Positions 45,242-54,358 of a stretch of DNA of 64,000 bases are shown here, one piece after another. Made by a program: the position numbers and the translations under genes. The notes below the pieces were generated by a model. That model worked only from the letters and a program-made list of their open reading frames with translations, ran no database searches and was not told the origin of the DNA. Each line of letters opens with the position of its first letter. Position 1 is the stretch's first letter. Source of the stretch: an uncultured Lachnospiraceae bacterium (GTDB lineage: Bacteria > Bacillota > Clostridia > Lachnospirales > Lachnospiraceae); the NCBI GenBank assembly GCA_910576535.1, contig CAJTKK010000004.1:1-64000 (forward strand). Direction: 5' to 3'.

Positions 45242-47645
45242 CTGCATTTCCTTCCTTTCCCATCACTGCTTTTACATGATGCACTGTCCCTTTTTCCGCC
45301 GCAGGAATGCATTCTACTTTCTTCCCGTCCAGATACAGCTCTTTTACGCCTTTCATCACCCCATCCGGATTGGCCACTTCTATCTCGTAGACAGCTCCCC
45401 GCCACTGCCTCACCATGGAGAATGTTTTCCAATCCGCCGGTATGCACGGGTCAATCTCTAATGATTCAAAGCCCGGACGCATACCAAGAATATACCTTGT
45501 AGCCGAAAAATAAGCCCATCCGCCGCTGCCAGTCATAAAAGGATGTCTTGCCCTGCCGTGGGCGGAGTGATCCTTCCCCATAATAAACTGACAATAAGAA
45601 TAAGGTTCCGCTTCCCTTATCTCTATTTTATCATTCTGCCAGTAAGGACACAAGGCATTATAAAATTTCATTGCCTTATCCCCCCTTCCCAGCCTGCATT
45701 CCGCTGCCCATGCCCATGGGTTGGGATGGGAGAATACAGCCCCGTTCTCCTTTATCCCCGGATAAACCCTGGTCACAAAACCGATATCGTCATCAGGTAC
45801 CGTATAAGACGGCGCATTCAGCATCAGTCCCCAGGGCGTATAGAGATACTCATCCACACTGTCCATAGCCTTACGCCCCTTTTCTTCATCTGCAGCCCCA
45901 GACAGAACCGCCCATGCATTAGACTCCAGATGTACTTTTCCTTCCTTGTCCTCCTTTGTCCCTATCTTTTTCCCGTTCTTCGTAATTCCTCTGATAAACC
46001 ATTCCCCGTCCCACAATTCCTCATTGCAGACTTTCTTCACCTGTCCGGCAATCCTGCGGTATTTTTCCCCGTCCTCTTTCCTTCCTAAATAATCAGCCAA
46101 TTCTATAAAGTTCTCCAATGCCCAATAGTGCAAGAAAGAAACCATAGCGCTTTCCCCGCCTCCCAAGTTCAGGCAGTCATTCCAGTCCGCACGCAGCCCT
46201 TTGCAGATCCCTGTTGCCCCTACCATTTTTGCAGAAAAATCCAGGATCCGCATCATATGCTCATAAACCGTACCTTCCCCGCCGTCCGCATAAGTTACCT
46301 TCTCATCCACAAACCCCGTTTCTCCTGTTTCTTTTATATATTCCACAATGGAGGCAATCAGCCACAAAGCATCATCGGAACAGGCATCCTCCAGTCCATG
46401 CACAATGCTGCCCTTGTCCGGCCTGGGCACTACGGTAGGCGACTGGAAAGACTGTTCTTTTTTCTCCGGCTCAAACCATTCCGGCTGGAATAAATGCAGC
46501 CCGTATCCATCGGAAACCAGCCCCCGCAGCAGTTCTATGATACGCTGCCTGCATTTGCCCGGATTGGAATGCGGGATCGTCATCGCATCTTGAGCCGTAT
46601 CCCGGTATCCCAGGCCAACCCGTCCGCCCAGCTCTATGAACGATGCGAACCGCGAAAACATGACATTGATCTCGGACTGATAAAGAGTCCAAATATTAAT
46701 CAGGGCATTCATCCCCTCATTCGGTGTCTGGATCTGCAGTTTTCCCAGCTTTTCATCCCAATATCCCTTCAAATCTTCATATACTTGATCCACCTTGTCC
46801 CAGCCGCTGTATTTTTCTCTCGCTTTCCTGCCCGCTTCTCTGTCCCCTTCTCCCAGCAGAAAAAGAATCCTTACTTCTCCGCCGGGCATCAGCCGTATAT
46901 TTTTCTGCAGGGAACCGCAATGATTGTTCCCCAGCTCATGGGAACCGCTGCACTGCCCCCGTTCCACTGCCTCCGGGTTATCCTCTGTCCGGTAACTGCC
47001 GATGAATTTATCCCTTAGGCAGTCAAATCCATCCGGCGCCACATTGGATGTAAAATATTGATACCCCGATTCTTCATAAAACAAATCATTTTCAATGATC
47101 CCATCTTCATAAGATGAGCCGGAACAATATAAACTCATCTGGAAATTCTGGTTATCAATATTGATATGATGGAAAGAAAATTCACAGTAAGAAAATACAC
47201 TCAAATCCCTTGGCTTGGTATCTTCATTTTTGATTACCACATCCCATAACTCCAAGGCATCGCCAATGGGTATCGACAGCGTCTGTTTCGCCCATATTTT
47301 CCGGTATCTGCATTCATAAGCAGAATAAGACAACCCATGACGGCAGATATATTCCGCCTGATCCAGCGGCTTTCCCACCGGTTGCCAGGATATGCTCCAA
47401 TAATCCCCGTCCCCGTTATCCCTTATGTAGACATAATGGCCCGGACGGTCCATCGGCACGCTGTTTCCCCTAAAACGGGTTATCCTGTGATATTCCGGTG
47501 TTTTATAGAACAGATACCCGCCTGCCGTATGGTTCACTACCGCACACAAGTCCTCCACGCCTAAATAATTTGTCCACGATGCAGGGAGATCCACCCTGTT
47601 TATCACATACTCACGTTTCCCATTGTCAAAATAACCATATTTCAT
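45234..47645 (-). CDS. GH94 disaccharide phosphorylase, N,N'-diacetylchitobiose phosphorylase-like
   Basis: An 803-residue cytoplasmic GH94 enzyme. It cleaves a beta-linked disaccharide with phosphate to give a sugar 1-phosphate and a free sugar. The start MKYGYFDNGKREYVI, RFASFIELGGRVGLGYRDTA, and the catalytic-Asp block KGLRADWNDCLNLGGGES are conserved. From memory of the family, the FASFIE...GLGYRDTAQDA segment and total length resemble the Vibrio chitobiose phosphorylase more than clostridial cellobiose phosphorylase, but substrate is not proven. The start at 47645 has GGAGG about 8 nt upstream. It is the first gene of the locus and overlaps the mutase gene. Confidence 0.88.
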   Translation of the reverse strand: MKYGYFDNGKREYVINRVDLPASWTNYLGVEDLCAVVNHTAGGYLFYKTPEYHRITRFRGNSVPMDRPGHYVYIRDNGDGDYWSISWQPVGKPLDQAEYICRHGLSYSAYECRYRKIWAKQTLSIPIGDALELWDVVIKNEDTKPRDLSVFSYCEFSFHHINIDNQNFQMSLYCSGSSYEDGIIENDLFYEESGYQYFTSNVAPDGFDCLRDKFIGSYRTEDNPEAVERGQCSGSHELGNNHCGSLQKNIRLMPGGEVRILFLLGEGDREAGRKAREKYSGWDKVDQVYEDLKGYWDEKLGKLQIQTPNEGMNALINIWTLYQSEINVMFSRFASFIELGGRVGLGYRDTAQDAMTIPHSNPGKCRQRIIELLRGLVSDGYGLHLFQPEWFEPEKKEQSFQSPTVVPRPDKGSIVHGLEDACSDDALWLIASIVEYIKETGETGFVDEKVTYADGGEGTVYEHMMRILDFSAKMVGATGICKGLRADWNDCLNLGGGESAMVSFLHYWALENFIELADYLGRKEDGEKYRRIAGQVKKVCNEELWDGEWFIRGITKNGKKIGTKEDKEGKVHLESNAWAVLSGAADEEKGRKAMDSVDEYLYTPWGLMLNAPSYTVPDDDIGFVTRVYPGIKENGAVFSHPNPWAWAAECRLGRGDKAMKFYNALCPYWQNDKIEIREAEPYSYCQFIMGKDHSAHGRARHPFMTGSGGWAYFSATRYILGMRPGFESLEIDPCIPADWKTFSMVRQWRGAVYEIEVANPDGVMKGVKELYLDGKKVECIPAAEKGTVHHVKAVMGKEGNADD

Positions 47646-47872
47646 TCCAGTCCTCCGTTTCCTTACCGCCTGCCCAGGCGTCCATGTTCCCGCCCCGCCC
47701 ACGGCTTTGCACATAAATGTTATTCAGGCAGTATCCGGCAATTTTCTATTGTTATGCTTATTATATCTTTTCAAAGCCAGATAACGGTATAGATAAGTAT
47801 GCGAATATTTGTCTTATCTTGGGATTTGAGTCTCGGCAGGCCTTCCCGCCGGCATCTTTTGGTAAGCAGGAC

Positions 47873-47915
47873 AAAAAAATAGCAGGCAGGCAGCTTTTAC
47901 CCCTTCAAACCTGCC
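47873..47915 (-). terminator. Probable terminator of the dipeptidase gene
   Basis: GGCAGG / CCTGCC arms with a long loop, followed on minus by TGCTATTTTTTT, just after the M19 dipeptidase stop. The weak stem makes it moderately certain. Confidence 0.5.
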
Positions 47916-47936
47916 GGACAGTAAAAGCACACTTTC

Positions 47937-48938
47937 TTACAGCAATTCTTTATAAAAGCGGAGTACGTTCTTAAAAAAAATTTTTTCTATCTCCCCTTCT
48001 TTCAGCCCGCTCTTGCGCAAAGCATCGCACAGCCTGGGCATATAGGAAAAATCAGGCAGTTCCCCATGCCCCTCAATTCCGTCAAAGTCGCTCCCCAGGC
48101 CAATGCATTCCGCTCCCCCCACCCGGATGATGTGCTTTACATGCCTTACAATTGCGGCAATGCTGCCTGGGTTTTCCTCCCCGGGCGCTGTCTCTTCCAA
48201 AAAATCAGGACAAAAATTCAGCCCCACGACTCCCCCTTTATCCGCCAGTTTTTTGATCATATCATCGGTCAAATTCCTTACCCAAGGGCACACAGCCCTT
48301 GCATTGGAATGGCTTGCGGCAAACGGTTTCTTCGCCAATTGCCAGACATCATAAAAGCCTTTGTCTGACAAATGGGAAACGTCAACCGCCATTCCCATCC
48401 GCTCCATTTCCAAGACAAATTCCTTCCCTTTTTCCGTCAGCCCGCGTTCCCTGTCCGCCTTTTTATAAAACAAAGCATCCTTTTTCCATCCATCCCGCGC
48501 ATTGATTGCCGGATAACCTATTTCATTGGGATAATTCCAGGTAAGGGTCATCATCCTGACCCCGCGGGAATATAAATGCTGCAGGCGGGCAATGCTCCCC
48601 TGGCAGACTCCCCCTTCTTCCACTGTTAACAGCGCGGACATCTTTCCCTCCCTGCTGTTTTTTTCTATATCCCCGTAACAAGAAACCGGCGCTATCCTTT
48701 CCTCATTTTCCTTTAATTCCTCATCATACAAATCCGCCATCCCCATCACGTCTTCCCATGGGTCCCCGGTTTTCCCCAGATCCACAAACAATGCGAAATT
48801 CTGCAGCAAAGCATCCCCCGCCTTCAGTTTTTTCAGATCTACATGCCCCCCATTTTCCGCCAGCCTTTCCCCGCTTCCTTGCTTTCTTTTCTTATATAGC
48901 CTTGAAACCGTGTCGCAATGCATATCTACTGTCTTCAT
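47937..48938 (-). CDS. Membrane dipeptidase family protein (peptidase M19)
   Basis: A 333-residue zinc peptidase of the renal-dipeptidase family, which hydrolyses dipeptides including some with D-residues. It begins KTVDMHCDTVSRLY (zinc His and Asp), has LLTVEEGGVCQG, a second metal region AVDVSHLSDKGFYDV and PFAASHSNARAVCP, and IGLGSDFDGIEGHG near the end. No signal peptide. The true start is the ATG at 48938 with GGGGAGGGG; the open frame continues 64 codons upstream through a repeat-like stretch with no family similarity. Confidence 0.92.
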   Translation of the reverse strand: MKTVDMHCDTVSRLYKKRKQGSGERLAENGGHVDLKKLKAGDALLQNFALFVDLGKTGDPWEDVMGMADLYDEELKENEERIAPVSCYGDIEKNSREGKMSALLTVEEGGVCQGSIARLQHLYSRGVRMMTLTWNYPNEIGYPAINARDGWKKDALFYKKADRERGLTEKGKEFVLEMERMGMAVDVSHLSDKGFYDVWQLAKKPFAASHSNARAVCPWVRNLTDDMIKKLADKGGVVGLNFCPDFLEETAPGEENPGSIAAIVRHVKHIIRVGGAECIGLGSDFDGIEGHGELPDFSYMPRLCDALRKSGLKEGEIEKIFFKNVLRFYKELL

Positions 48939-48986
48939 GCCCCTCCCCTTTCTATTCATTTTTATTTTTGACGCCTGAATCCAAAA

Positions 48987-49018
48987 TCTCTTGGCAACGC
49001 AGCTTCTGTTCCGCCCGC
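48987..49018. repeat. Short dispersed repeat, copy B
   Basis: An AAAATCTCTTGGCAACGCAG segment plus CTTCTGTTCCGC matches a stretch at 24237-24270 with few changes (see finding). It lies in the spacer upstream of the dipeptidase gene. Confidence 0.45.
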
Positions 49019-49089
49019 GGCTGCACCGCTTCATAAAGAACCTGCGGCTCCGTCCCTTTTCCCTTATACCGGAGGACTCCCTATAAGGC

Positions 49090-49125
49090 AAAAAAGCTTC
49101 CGGCTGTATAATATATGCCGGAAGC
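49090..49125 (-). terminator. Rho-independent terminator of the uracil/xanthine permease gene
   Basis: Perfect 9-base arms GCTTCCGGC / GCCGGAAGC (49096-49104, 49117-49125) flank 12 nt; on minus the stem runs into TTTTTT. It lies 30 nt after the permease stop. Confidence 0.9.
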
Positions 49126-49154
49126 CCCATTATTCATCCTTTTACGGAACAAGA

Positions 49155-50525
49155 TTATCTCTTTGTCGTCTTTCTCGTTCCACTCATATCCACGCAAGTG
49201 TCCGATGGCGTATCTTCATCAAAACTATAATCTTTCCCTGGAAGAACCGCATTCAGCGCAATTCCCGTAAGAGCGCCTACCGCAAGCCCCGACAGGCGGA
49301 TTGCAATATCCCCCAGCTGGAACACGACTGCCGCATTGTTGCTGAAATTAATCCCTATCGAAAGGACAAGGATCAGCGCCGCAATAATTACGTTTCTGCT
49401 CTTGGAAAAATCCACTTGGTTCTCCACCACATTGCGTACGCCTACTGCAGAAATCATGCCATACAGCACAAGGGAAACCCCTCCTAATGTTGCAGTGGGC
49501 ATAACGGAAATGACTGCCGCCACCTTCGGCGAAAACGAAAACAGCACGGCAAACCCTGCCGCAATGCGGATAACCCTTGGGTCATATACCTTTGTCAGGG
49601 AAAGAACCCCTGTATTCTCCCCATACGTAGTATTGGCCGGCGCGCCGAACAAAGAGGCGATCATCGTTGCTATCCCATCCCCGCAAAGCGTCCTGTGCAG
49701 CCCTGGGTCTTTGATATAATTTTTTCCTACTGTGGAAGAAATAGCAGACATATCGCCGATATGCTCTACCATGGTAGCAAGGGCAATGGGCATAATCGTA
49801 ATGACAGAAGTGACAAGCAAAGAAACATCCGGTTCCTGAAAAATTGCAAATACGGTCCGCTCCCAAGAAAAAGGAAGGCCAATCCATGCCGCTTCTCTTA
49901 CCGGCGTAAAATCCACATTGCCAGTTACGGCCGCTGCCAGATAAGAACCTGCCACCCCAAGGATAATCGGCACAATCTTTATCATGCCTTTCCCCCAGAT
50001 ATTGCATATTACCACAATTGCAATTGCCACTAATGCGATCCACCAGTTTGCCTCACAGTTATTGATAGCCGACTGAGAAAGATTCAAACCGATCGCTATG
50101 ATAATCGGCCCTGTTACAATAGGCGGGAAATATTTCATAACCCTCCCGGTCCCAAAAGCCTTGATAAATGCCGCCAGAATCAGATATAACACCCCGGAAC
50201 ACGCCACGCCAAAACACGCATATGGGAGCAGCCCGGCTTCCCCATTCGGCGCAATTGCCCAATATCCTGCCAAAAATGCAAAGGATGACCCCAAAAACGC
50301 AGGAACTCTCCCTTTTGCCAGAAAATGGAACAGAAACGTCCCAAGTCCTGCAAACAGCAGCGTCGTGGACACGCTCAACCCGGTCAGCGCCGGAACCAGT
50401 ACCGTAGCCCCGAACATTGCAAACATATGCTGTATCCCCAGAATCAGCATTTTAGGCATTCCAAGCTGTCTGGCATCAAAAATGCCCTCTTCGCCGATTA
50501 CAGCCTTTTGATTTTTACTACTCAT
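49155..50525 (-). CDS. uraA: Uracil/xanthine permease, NCS2 family
   Basis: A 456-residue transporter with about 14 membrane segments, importing uracil (or xanthine) with protons. Family marks are QHMFAMFGATVLVPALTGL at the N-terminus, AFLGSSFAFLAGYWAI, the substrate region MVEHIGDMSAISSTVGK and GAPANTTYGENTGVLSLTKV. The motif set favours uracil over purines but is not decisive. It is transcribed alone from a clear promoter at 50605-50632. Confidence 0.92.
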   Translation of the reverse strand: MSSKNQKAVIGEEGIFDARQLGMPKMLILGIQHMFAMFGATVLVPALTGLSVSTTLLFAGLGTFLFHFLAKGRVPAFLGSSFAFLAGYWAIAPNGEAGLLPYACFGVACSGVLYLILAAFIKAFGTGRVMKYFPPIVTGPIIIAIGLNLSQSAINNCEANWWIALVAIAIVVICNIWGKGMIKIVPIILGVAGSYLAAAVTGNVDFTPVREAAWIGLPFSWERTVFAIFQEPDVSLLVTSVITIMPIALATMVEHIGDMSAISSTVGKNYIKDPGLHRTLCGDGIATMIASLFGAPANTTYGENTGVLSLTKVYDPRVIRIAAGFAVLFSFSPKVAAVISVMPTATLGGVSLVLYGMISAVGVRNVVENQVDFSKSRNVIIAALILVLSIGINFSNNAAVVFQLGDIAIRLSGLAVGALTGIALNAVLPGKDYSFDEDTPSDTCVDMSGTRKTTKR

Positions 50526-50604
50526 TCTTATATCCTCCGTATGCTTTATATTCAGAAAATCAAAACCAATGCCGCGCAGAACATCAATCCGATATCCTTA
50601 CTAT

Positions 50605-50632
50605 ATTATATAAACAGAAAAAACCCCGTCAA
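50605..50632 (-). promoter_or_regulatory. Promoter of the uracil/xanthine permease gene
   Basis: On minus, TTGACG (50627-50632) and TATAAT (50605-50610) are 16 bp apart, about 80 bp before the start. I looked for a purine riboswitch or PyrR attenuator in the leader and saw neither. Confidence 0.75.
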
Positions 50633-50700
50633 CATACCGTTTCCTTCCCCTTCCAAAACCGGGCTTCCATCATTTTCCTCCCCGCTTTCCGCCCAAGATC

Positions 50701-51618
50701 CTATCTGCCATCCCTCCAAATCAGATTCCTCCATAAGGCAATCTCATCTTCAGTCATAAATCCGCTGGAAGTTCCCATAAACCCTATCTTATAAGACGCA
50801 AACAGCATCGCGTTCTTCACGGCGAATACCGAATCCCCTGTCTTATTATAAAAGTGAAGGAAACAGGAAAACAATGCATTCCCGGCCCCCACCGTATTGA
50901 CCGTCTTGTGCGTTTTTACTGTATTATAATGAGCAATGATATTCTTATTCTTATCATACAAAATCAGCCCGGAGGCTCCCTGCCCAAGGATAATGATCCA
51001 AGGCCGGTACTTGGCCGCCAAAGATTTTACAAAATCATACGGATCCCCTGTCAGCCAGTCGTCGCTGATATAAAGGATATCCGCCCCTTTTAGGAAGTCT
51101 TCGTTATAACATAGCTTTTCTTCCTTATATTCCCTTACATTCACAGCAACCGGCTTGCGCAGCTCCTTGCCTATCCCTATTAGGGGACGGCAGAAATTAG
51201 CATTGGAAACCACTAACATCTCCGCCCGCCTGGCACGTTCCCGGAACAGGTCCAAATCATAAGGCGTATCCCTAAGATCTTTAATATCCTCAAAAATCTG
51301 CTGTCTTCTGTTCTCATCATAAAAAACTACCGCAGCCGGGGTTCCTGCCAGTCTTGGAAGCACATAGTCGGTCACTAAGTTCACTTCACACCCCGGCGGG
51401 TTAATCAATCCCATATTTTCCCCGTACCCTACCATGGACATAAAATCCACCGAATTCCCAAGCCATTGCAATGCCAGCGATTCATTGTATGCATCTCCGC
51501 CCGTACTCATAAAAATCGTGCCCGGCCGTCCTGTAATGCCTGCATATTCCACCGGGATCTGATCCACCTTGACAATTGTCTCCCGCTGCACCACGCCAGC
51601 CACTAAAAACTTTCCCAT
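50701..51618 (-). CDS. PfkB-family carbohydrate kinase-like protein, catalytic Asp replaced
   Basis: A 305-residue ribokinase-fold protein. The fold is clear (FLVAGVVQRETIV, STGGDAYNESLALQWLG, ILGQGASGLILY). The second PfkB signature, normally D-T-x-G-A-G-D, here reads NTVGAGNALF (residues 241-250), so both Asp are Asn, including the catalytic base at 247. The codons are plain AAT. This predicts loss or strong change of phosphotransfer; the protein may be a sugar or nucleoside sensor, or a non-catalytic partner. It is followed downstream by the uracil/xanthine permease gene, with its own promoter between them. Confidence 0.85.
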   Translation of the reverse strand: MGKFLVAGVVQRETIVKVDQIPVEYAGITGRPGTIFMSTGGDAYNESLALQWLGNSVDFMSMVGYGENMGLINPPGCEVNLVTDYVLPRLAGTPAAVVFYDENRRQQIFEDIKDLRDTPYDLDLFRERARRAEMLVVSNANFCRPLIGIGKELRKPVAVNVREYKEEKLCYNEDFLKGADILYISDDWLTGDPYDFVKSLAAKYRPWIIILGQGASGLILYDKNKNIIAHYNTVKTHKTVNTVGAGNALFSCFLHFYNKTGDSVFAVKNAMLFASYKIGFMGTSSGFMTEDEIALWRNLIWRDGR

Positions 51619-51660
51619 ATCATATTCCTCTTTTTTCTTTCCCCGCCGGCTCTTCCCCGG

Positions 51661-52101
51661 TTATTCTTCCACCGGGACTACCGCTGCCGAAAAATCCCCT
51701 TTCTGTGCCTGCCCAATAGCCGCATCAATCAGCTTGGCAAAATTTCCGCCGGAATGGGTAGCCCCGGAAAGCGTATCCACTTCCGTGTCCTTTTGCCCGT
51801 CAATCAACTGCTGCACATATCCTCTTGTGTACTTATTCGGATAAATGCCCACCCCTTCCTGCATATTGCGCATATACTCATTATCCCAGGCTTTAATAAA
51901 ACCGCTGGGATCTTTTGCATTAAACTCTGCGGAAACAATTTTATCATTTTTGACATAAATACACACATACTCTTTCCACCCATGGGAATAATCCGCCATC
52001 TCCGCCGTATAATACCCGTTTTCCATCTTCCCTTCCGACCCGCAGCCTGCCAGCGCCGCCAGCAGGCATAACATTGACCACATTACCGCTGCTTTTCTCA
52101 T
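51661..52101 (-). CDS. FMN-binding domain lipoprotein
   Basis: A 146-residue exported lipoprotein: signal peptide with lipobox ending at Cys20 (AALAGC), then an FMN-binding domain of the RnfG/NqrC type. The flavinylation motif DTLSGATHSGG places the acceptor at Thr115. Such proteins carry FMN covalently attached by an ApbE transferase and act in extracellular or membrane electron transfer; one-domain lipoproteins of this kind occur in flavin-based extracellular electron transfer. No ApbE or Rnf genes are in the window. The start at 52101 has GGAGG 9 nt upstream. Confidence 0.88.
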   Translation of the reverse strand: MRKAAVMWSMLCLLAALAGCGSEGKMENGYYTAEMADYSHGWKEYVCIYVKNDKIVSAEFNAKDPSGFIKAWDNEYMRNMQEGVGIYPNKYTRGYVQQLIDGQKDTEVDTLSGATHSGGNFAKLIDAAIGQAQKGDFSAAVVPVEE

Positions 52102-52178
52102 GATATACACCCTCCTATTCTTTTATAAAATATTTATCCTTGACTTTTCCGCCCGGTTAAAACAAACACGGAAATTTC

Positions 52179-54149
52179 TTAATCCTTTCCCCCTCTGCGG
52201 AGCTTTACAGCTTCCACCAGTTCTTCCAGTTCCCCTGCTTCCTTTAAAGACTTGGCCGCCGCCTCATCCGTCATCCTGGACAGTTCCTGATTCGTATCCG
52301 CCACTTCCTGTACCCTTCCGATTTCTTCCGATACCTGAGCCACCGCCTCCTGCTGCTCCTTTGCAATTCTTCCGATTTCCCTGGAAATATCCGTAAATTC
52401 CTTCGTCATTTCATGGATTTCCGCAAAAGAACCGGCAGTGGTTTCTGCCGCCTTCATCCCTTTATTAATAGAAAGGCTAGTCTGACCGATAATCTCCACA
52501 GTCCGCTGCAGAGCCGACGCTGTCTGCTCTGCCAGAATCCCTATCTGCTGGGCGACAATGCCGAACCCTCTTCCGGCATCCCCCGCCCTCGCCGCCTCGA
52601 TAGATGCATTCAGGGACAACAGACCCGTCTGGTCGGAAATCTCTTCAATCATATGGCTGATATGAATGATTTCCTGCATATCGGCGTAAATATCATTCAT
52701 TGCATCCAGCATCGTATCCATCTGGTTTTTCCCCAAATCCGCCTTTTCTTCCGCCCCTGCGGCGGACTGCTTTACTTTGGACGCACTCTCGTCAATCCTC
52801 ATTATTCTGTCCGTTATCAGCCGGATACTGCCATCCAGCCGTTCCAAAGCCTTCTCCTGCTCCATCGCCCCGCCGTAAAGACGTTCCGCATACTCTGACA
52901 CCTCAGATGAATTCCTGCTTACCGCTTTGGATGTGGCATGGATCCGGCGCATCGTCTCATTCAAGGAATCCGTAATGCCGCAAAGGGCTTCCCTGATTGC
53001 CCGGAAATCACCGGTAAAGCTGTCCGGCGCTTCTTTGGAATAATCCCCTTCCGACAGGCTGCCTAAGGAATGTCCCAAATCCTCTATATATGTATCCACA
53101 TTTTTTATGGTCTTTGCCAGCGCTTCCGTCAGGACTTGCGCTTCGTCCCCCGTCTGCGCAATGGAAACCTCATCCTTTAAGTTTCCTTCAGCCAGAGAAC
53201 TCAACCGATCCGTTGCCAAAGAAAGGGAATCCGAAATCCGGCTGCTTACCCGGCCGCTATATACGATAGCCCCCATGACCAGTAAAACACTGAGCGCTAT
53301 ACTCACAATACCGGTAACTGCCACTGCTCCCATGAAATCACTGTTAGGCGCATCCACGACCAGCGTCCAGTTCGTCCCTGCCACCGGGGAATACGCTGCA
53401 TAACGGTAAATCCCATGCATACGCATCCCGGCAGCCCCCGTCTGGAAATCCGTCATCGCATCCAGCAGTTTATTATTTTTCTTAGACCCGTACAAATCAT
53501 AAATATTATTCCGCGCAGACATATTCTCCCCATCCCTGTCCGCAATAATGTCCCCTTTTTCGTTTATGATATACGCCTCCCCATTGGCGCCGATATTAAT
53601 ATTGCCAAGAACATCGCCCAGAAGATCATATTTATAACTGCCGATCAGGTATGCATAAATTTCTTCCCCTTTTTTCATGGTCGCCGCTACGGCAATCTGC
53701 CAGATGCCGTCCTCATAAACCGGCTCCCCTATGACAATATTGTTTGTTGCCAAAACCTGAGCATAATACTCTCTTCCTTCAAGAACCGCAGGCGCTTCCT
53801 CATCCCCGTAAAGCTTTTGCCCTTTCCCATCATAAGCTGCCAGCCAGACAAATTCTATCCGGCTTTCCCGTTCGTCCAAAACCTGCTGCTTTACCTGGCT
53901 GTCCGCAGTATCATCCGCCAAAACCTCTTCCAGCATCAGATTCGCCATCCTGTCTGTCAGAAGATGCAGATTGGAACTAATATTCTGGGAAGATACCTTG
54001 GCCAGTGTCTGCATATTATCCAATAAAAGCATCCTTGTCGTAATCAGGTTGCTGATAACCATTGCCGCTGTAAGCAGCACGCCAAGCAGCACAGACACAG
54101 ACATTACGCAAAAAATAATTTGATGTTTGATTGTCTTTCTTTTTTCCAT
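52179..54149 (-). CDS. Methyl-accepting chemotaxis protein with dCache sensor
   Basis: A 656-residue transmembrane receptor. Helix 1 (about 10-35) is followed by an extracytoplasmic double-Cache domain (LIGSYKYDLLGDVLGNI, GANGEAYIINEKGDIIAD, AAYSPVAGTNWTLVVDAP), helix 2 (about 278-300), HAMP-type repeats and the signalling coiled coil with tip DQTGLLSLNASIEAARAG and RGFGIVAQQIGILAEQT. dCache receptors bind amino acids, organic acids or nucleobases. It lies upstream of the FMN lipoprotein on the same strand with a 77-nt gap and may be co-transcribed with it. Confidence 0.93.
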   Translation of the reverse strand: MEKRKTIKHQIIFCVMSVSVLLGVLLTAAMVISNLITTRMLLLDNMQTLAKVSSQNISSNLHLLTDRMANLMLEEVLADDTADSQVKQQVLDERESRIEFVWLAAYDGKGQKLYGDEEAPAVLEGREYYAQVLATNNIVIGEPVYEDGIWQIAVAATMKKGEEIYAYLIGSYKYDLLGDVLGNINIGANGEAYIINEKGDIIADRDGENMSARNNIYDLYGSKKNNKLLDAMTDFQTGAAGMRMHGIYRYAAYSPVAGTNWTLVVDAPNSDFMGAVAVTGIVSIALSVLLVMGAIVYSGRVSSRISDSLSLATDRLSSLAEGNLKDEVSIAQTGDEAQVLTEALAKTIKNVDTYIEDLGHSLGSLSEGDYSKEAPDSFTGDFRAIREALCGITDSLNETMRRIHATSKAVSRNSSEVSEYAERLYGGAMEQEKALERLDGSIRLITDRIMRIDESASKVKQSAAGAEEKADLGKNQMDTMLDAMNDIYADMQEIIHISHMIEEISDQTGLLSLNASIEAARAGDAGRGFGIVAQQIGILAEQTASALQRTVEIIGQTSLSINKGMKAAETTAGSFAEIHEMTKEFTDISREIGRIAKEQQEAVAQVSEEIGRVQEVADTNQELSRMTDEAAAKSLKEAGELEELVEAVKLRRGGKD

Positions 54150-54230
54150 CCCGTGTGCATTTCCTTCTTAAATTTATATTTAGAATAAATTTATAATAAA
54201 GAATCCTTTCCAGAGAGCTGAACATAATCT

Positions 54231-54262
54231 TTGTTATTATATAACAAAATGCAGAATCTGCA
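54231..54262 (-). promoter_or_regulatory. Chemoreceptor promoter region with two palindromes
   Basis: On minus a TATAAT lies at 54236-54241. It sits in a 17-nt palindrome with TTGTTAT / ATAACAA arms (54231-54247), and a second palindrome TGCAGAATCTGCA is at 54250-54262, where the -35 would be. The -35 itself is poor. These dyads may bind a regulator controlling this receptor and perhaps the divergent DUF6062 gene. Confidence 0.45.
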
Positions 54263-54358
54263 CAGGGGGTAAAACTAATTTTTTCCCCCTCTATCCTTTC
54301 CTTTTCAGATTATGTATAATTATGTATAATAAAAAGAAAACTACGGAGGTCTTCCTAA

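Noticed and set aside
48939..49130. 64-codon N-terminal extension of the M19 dipeptidase
   Set aside because: Arg/Ser-rich, includes a dispersed repeat, and the family start at 48938 has a strong ribosome binding site.
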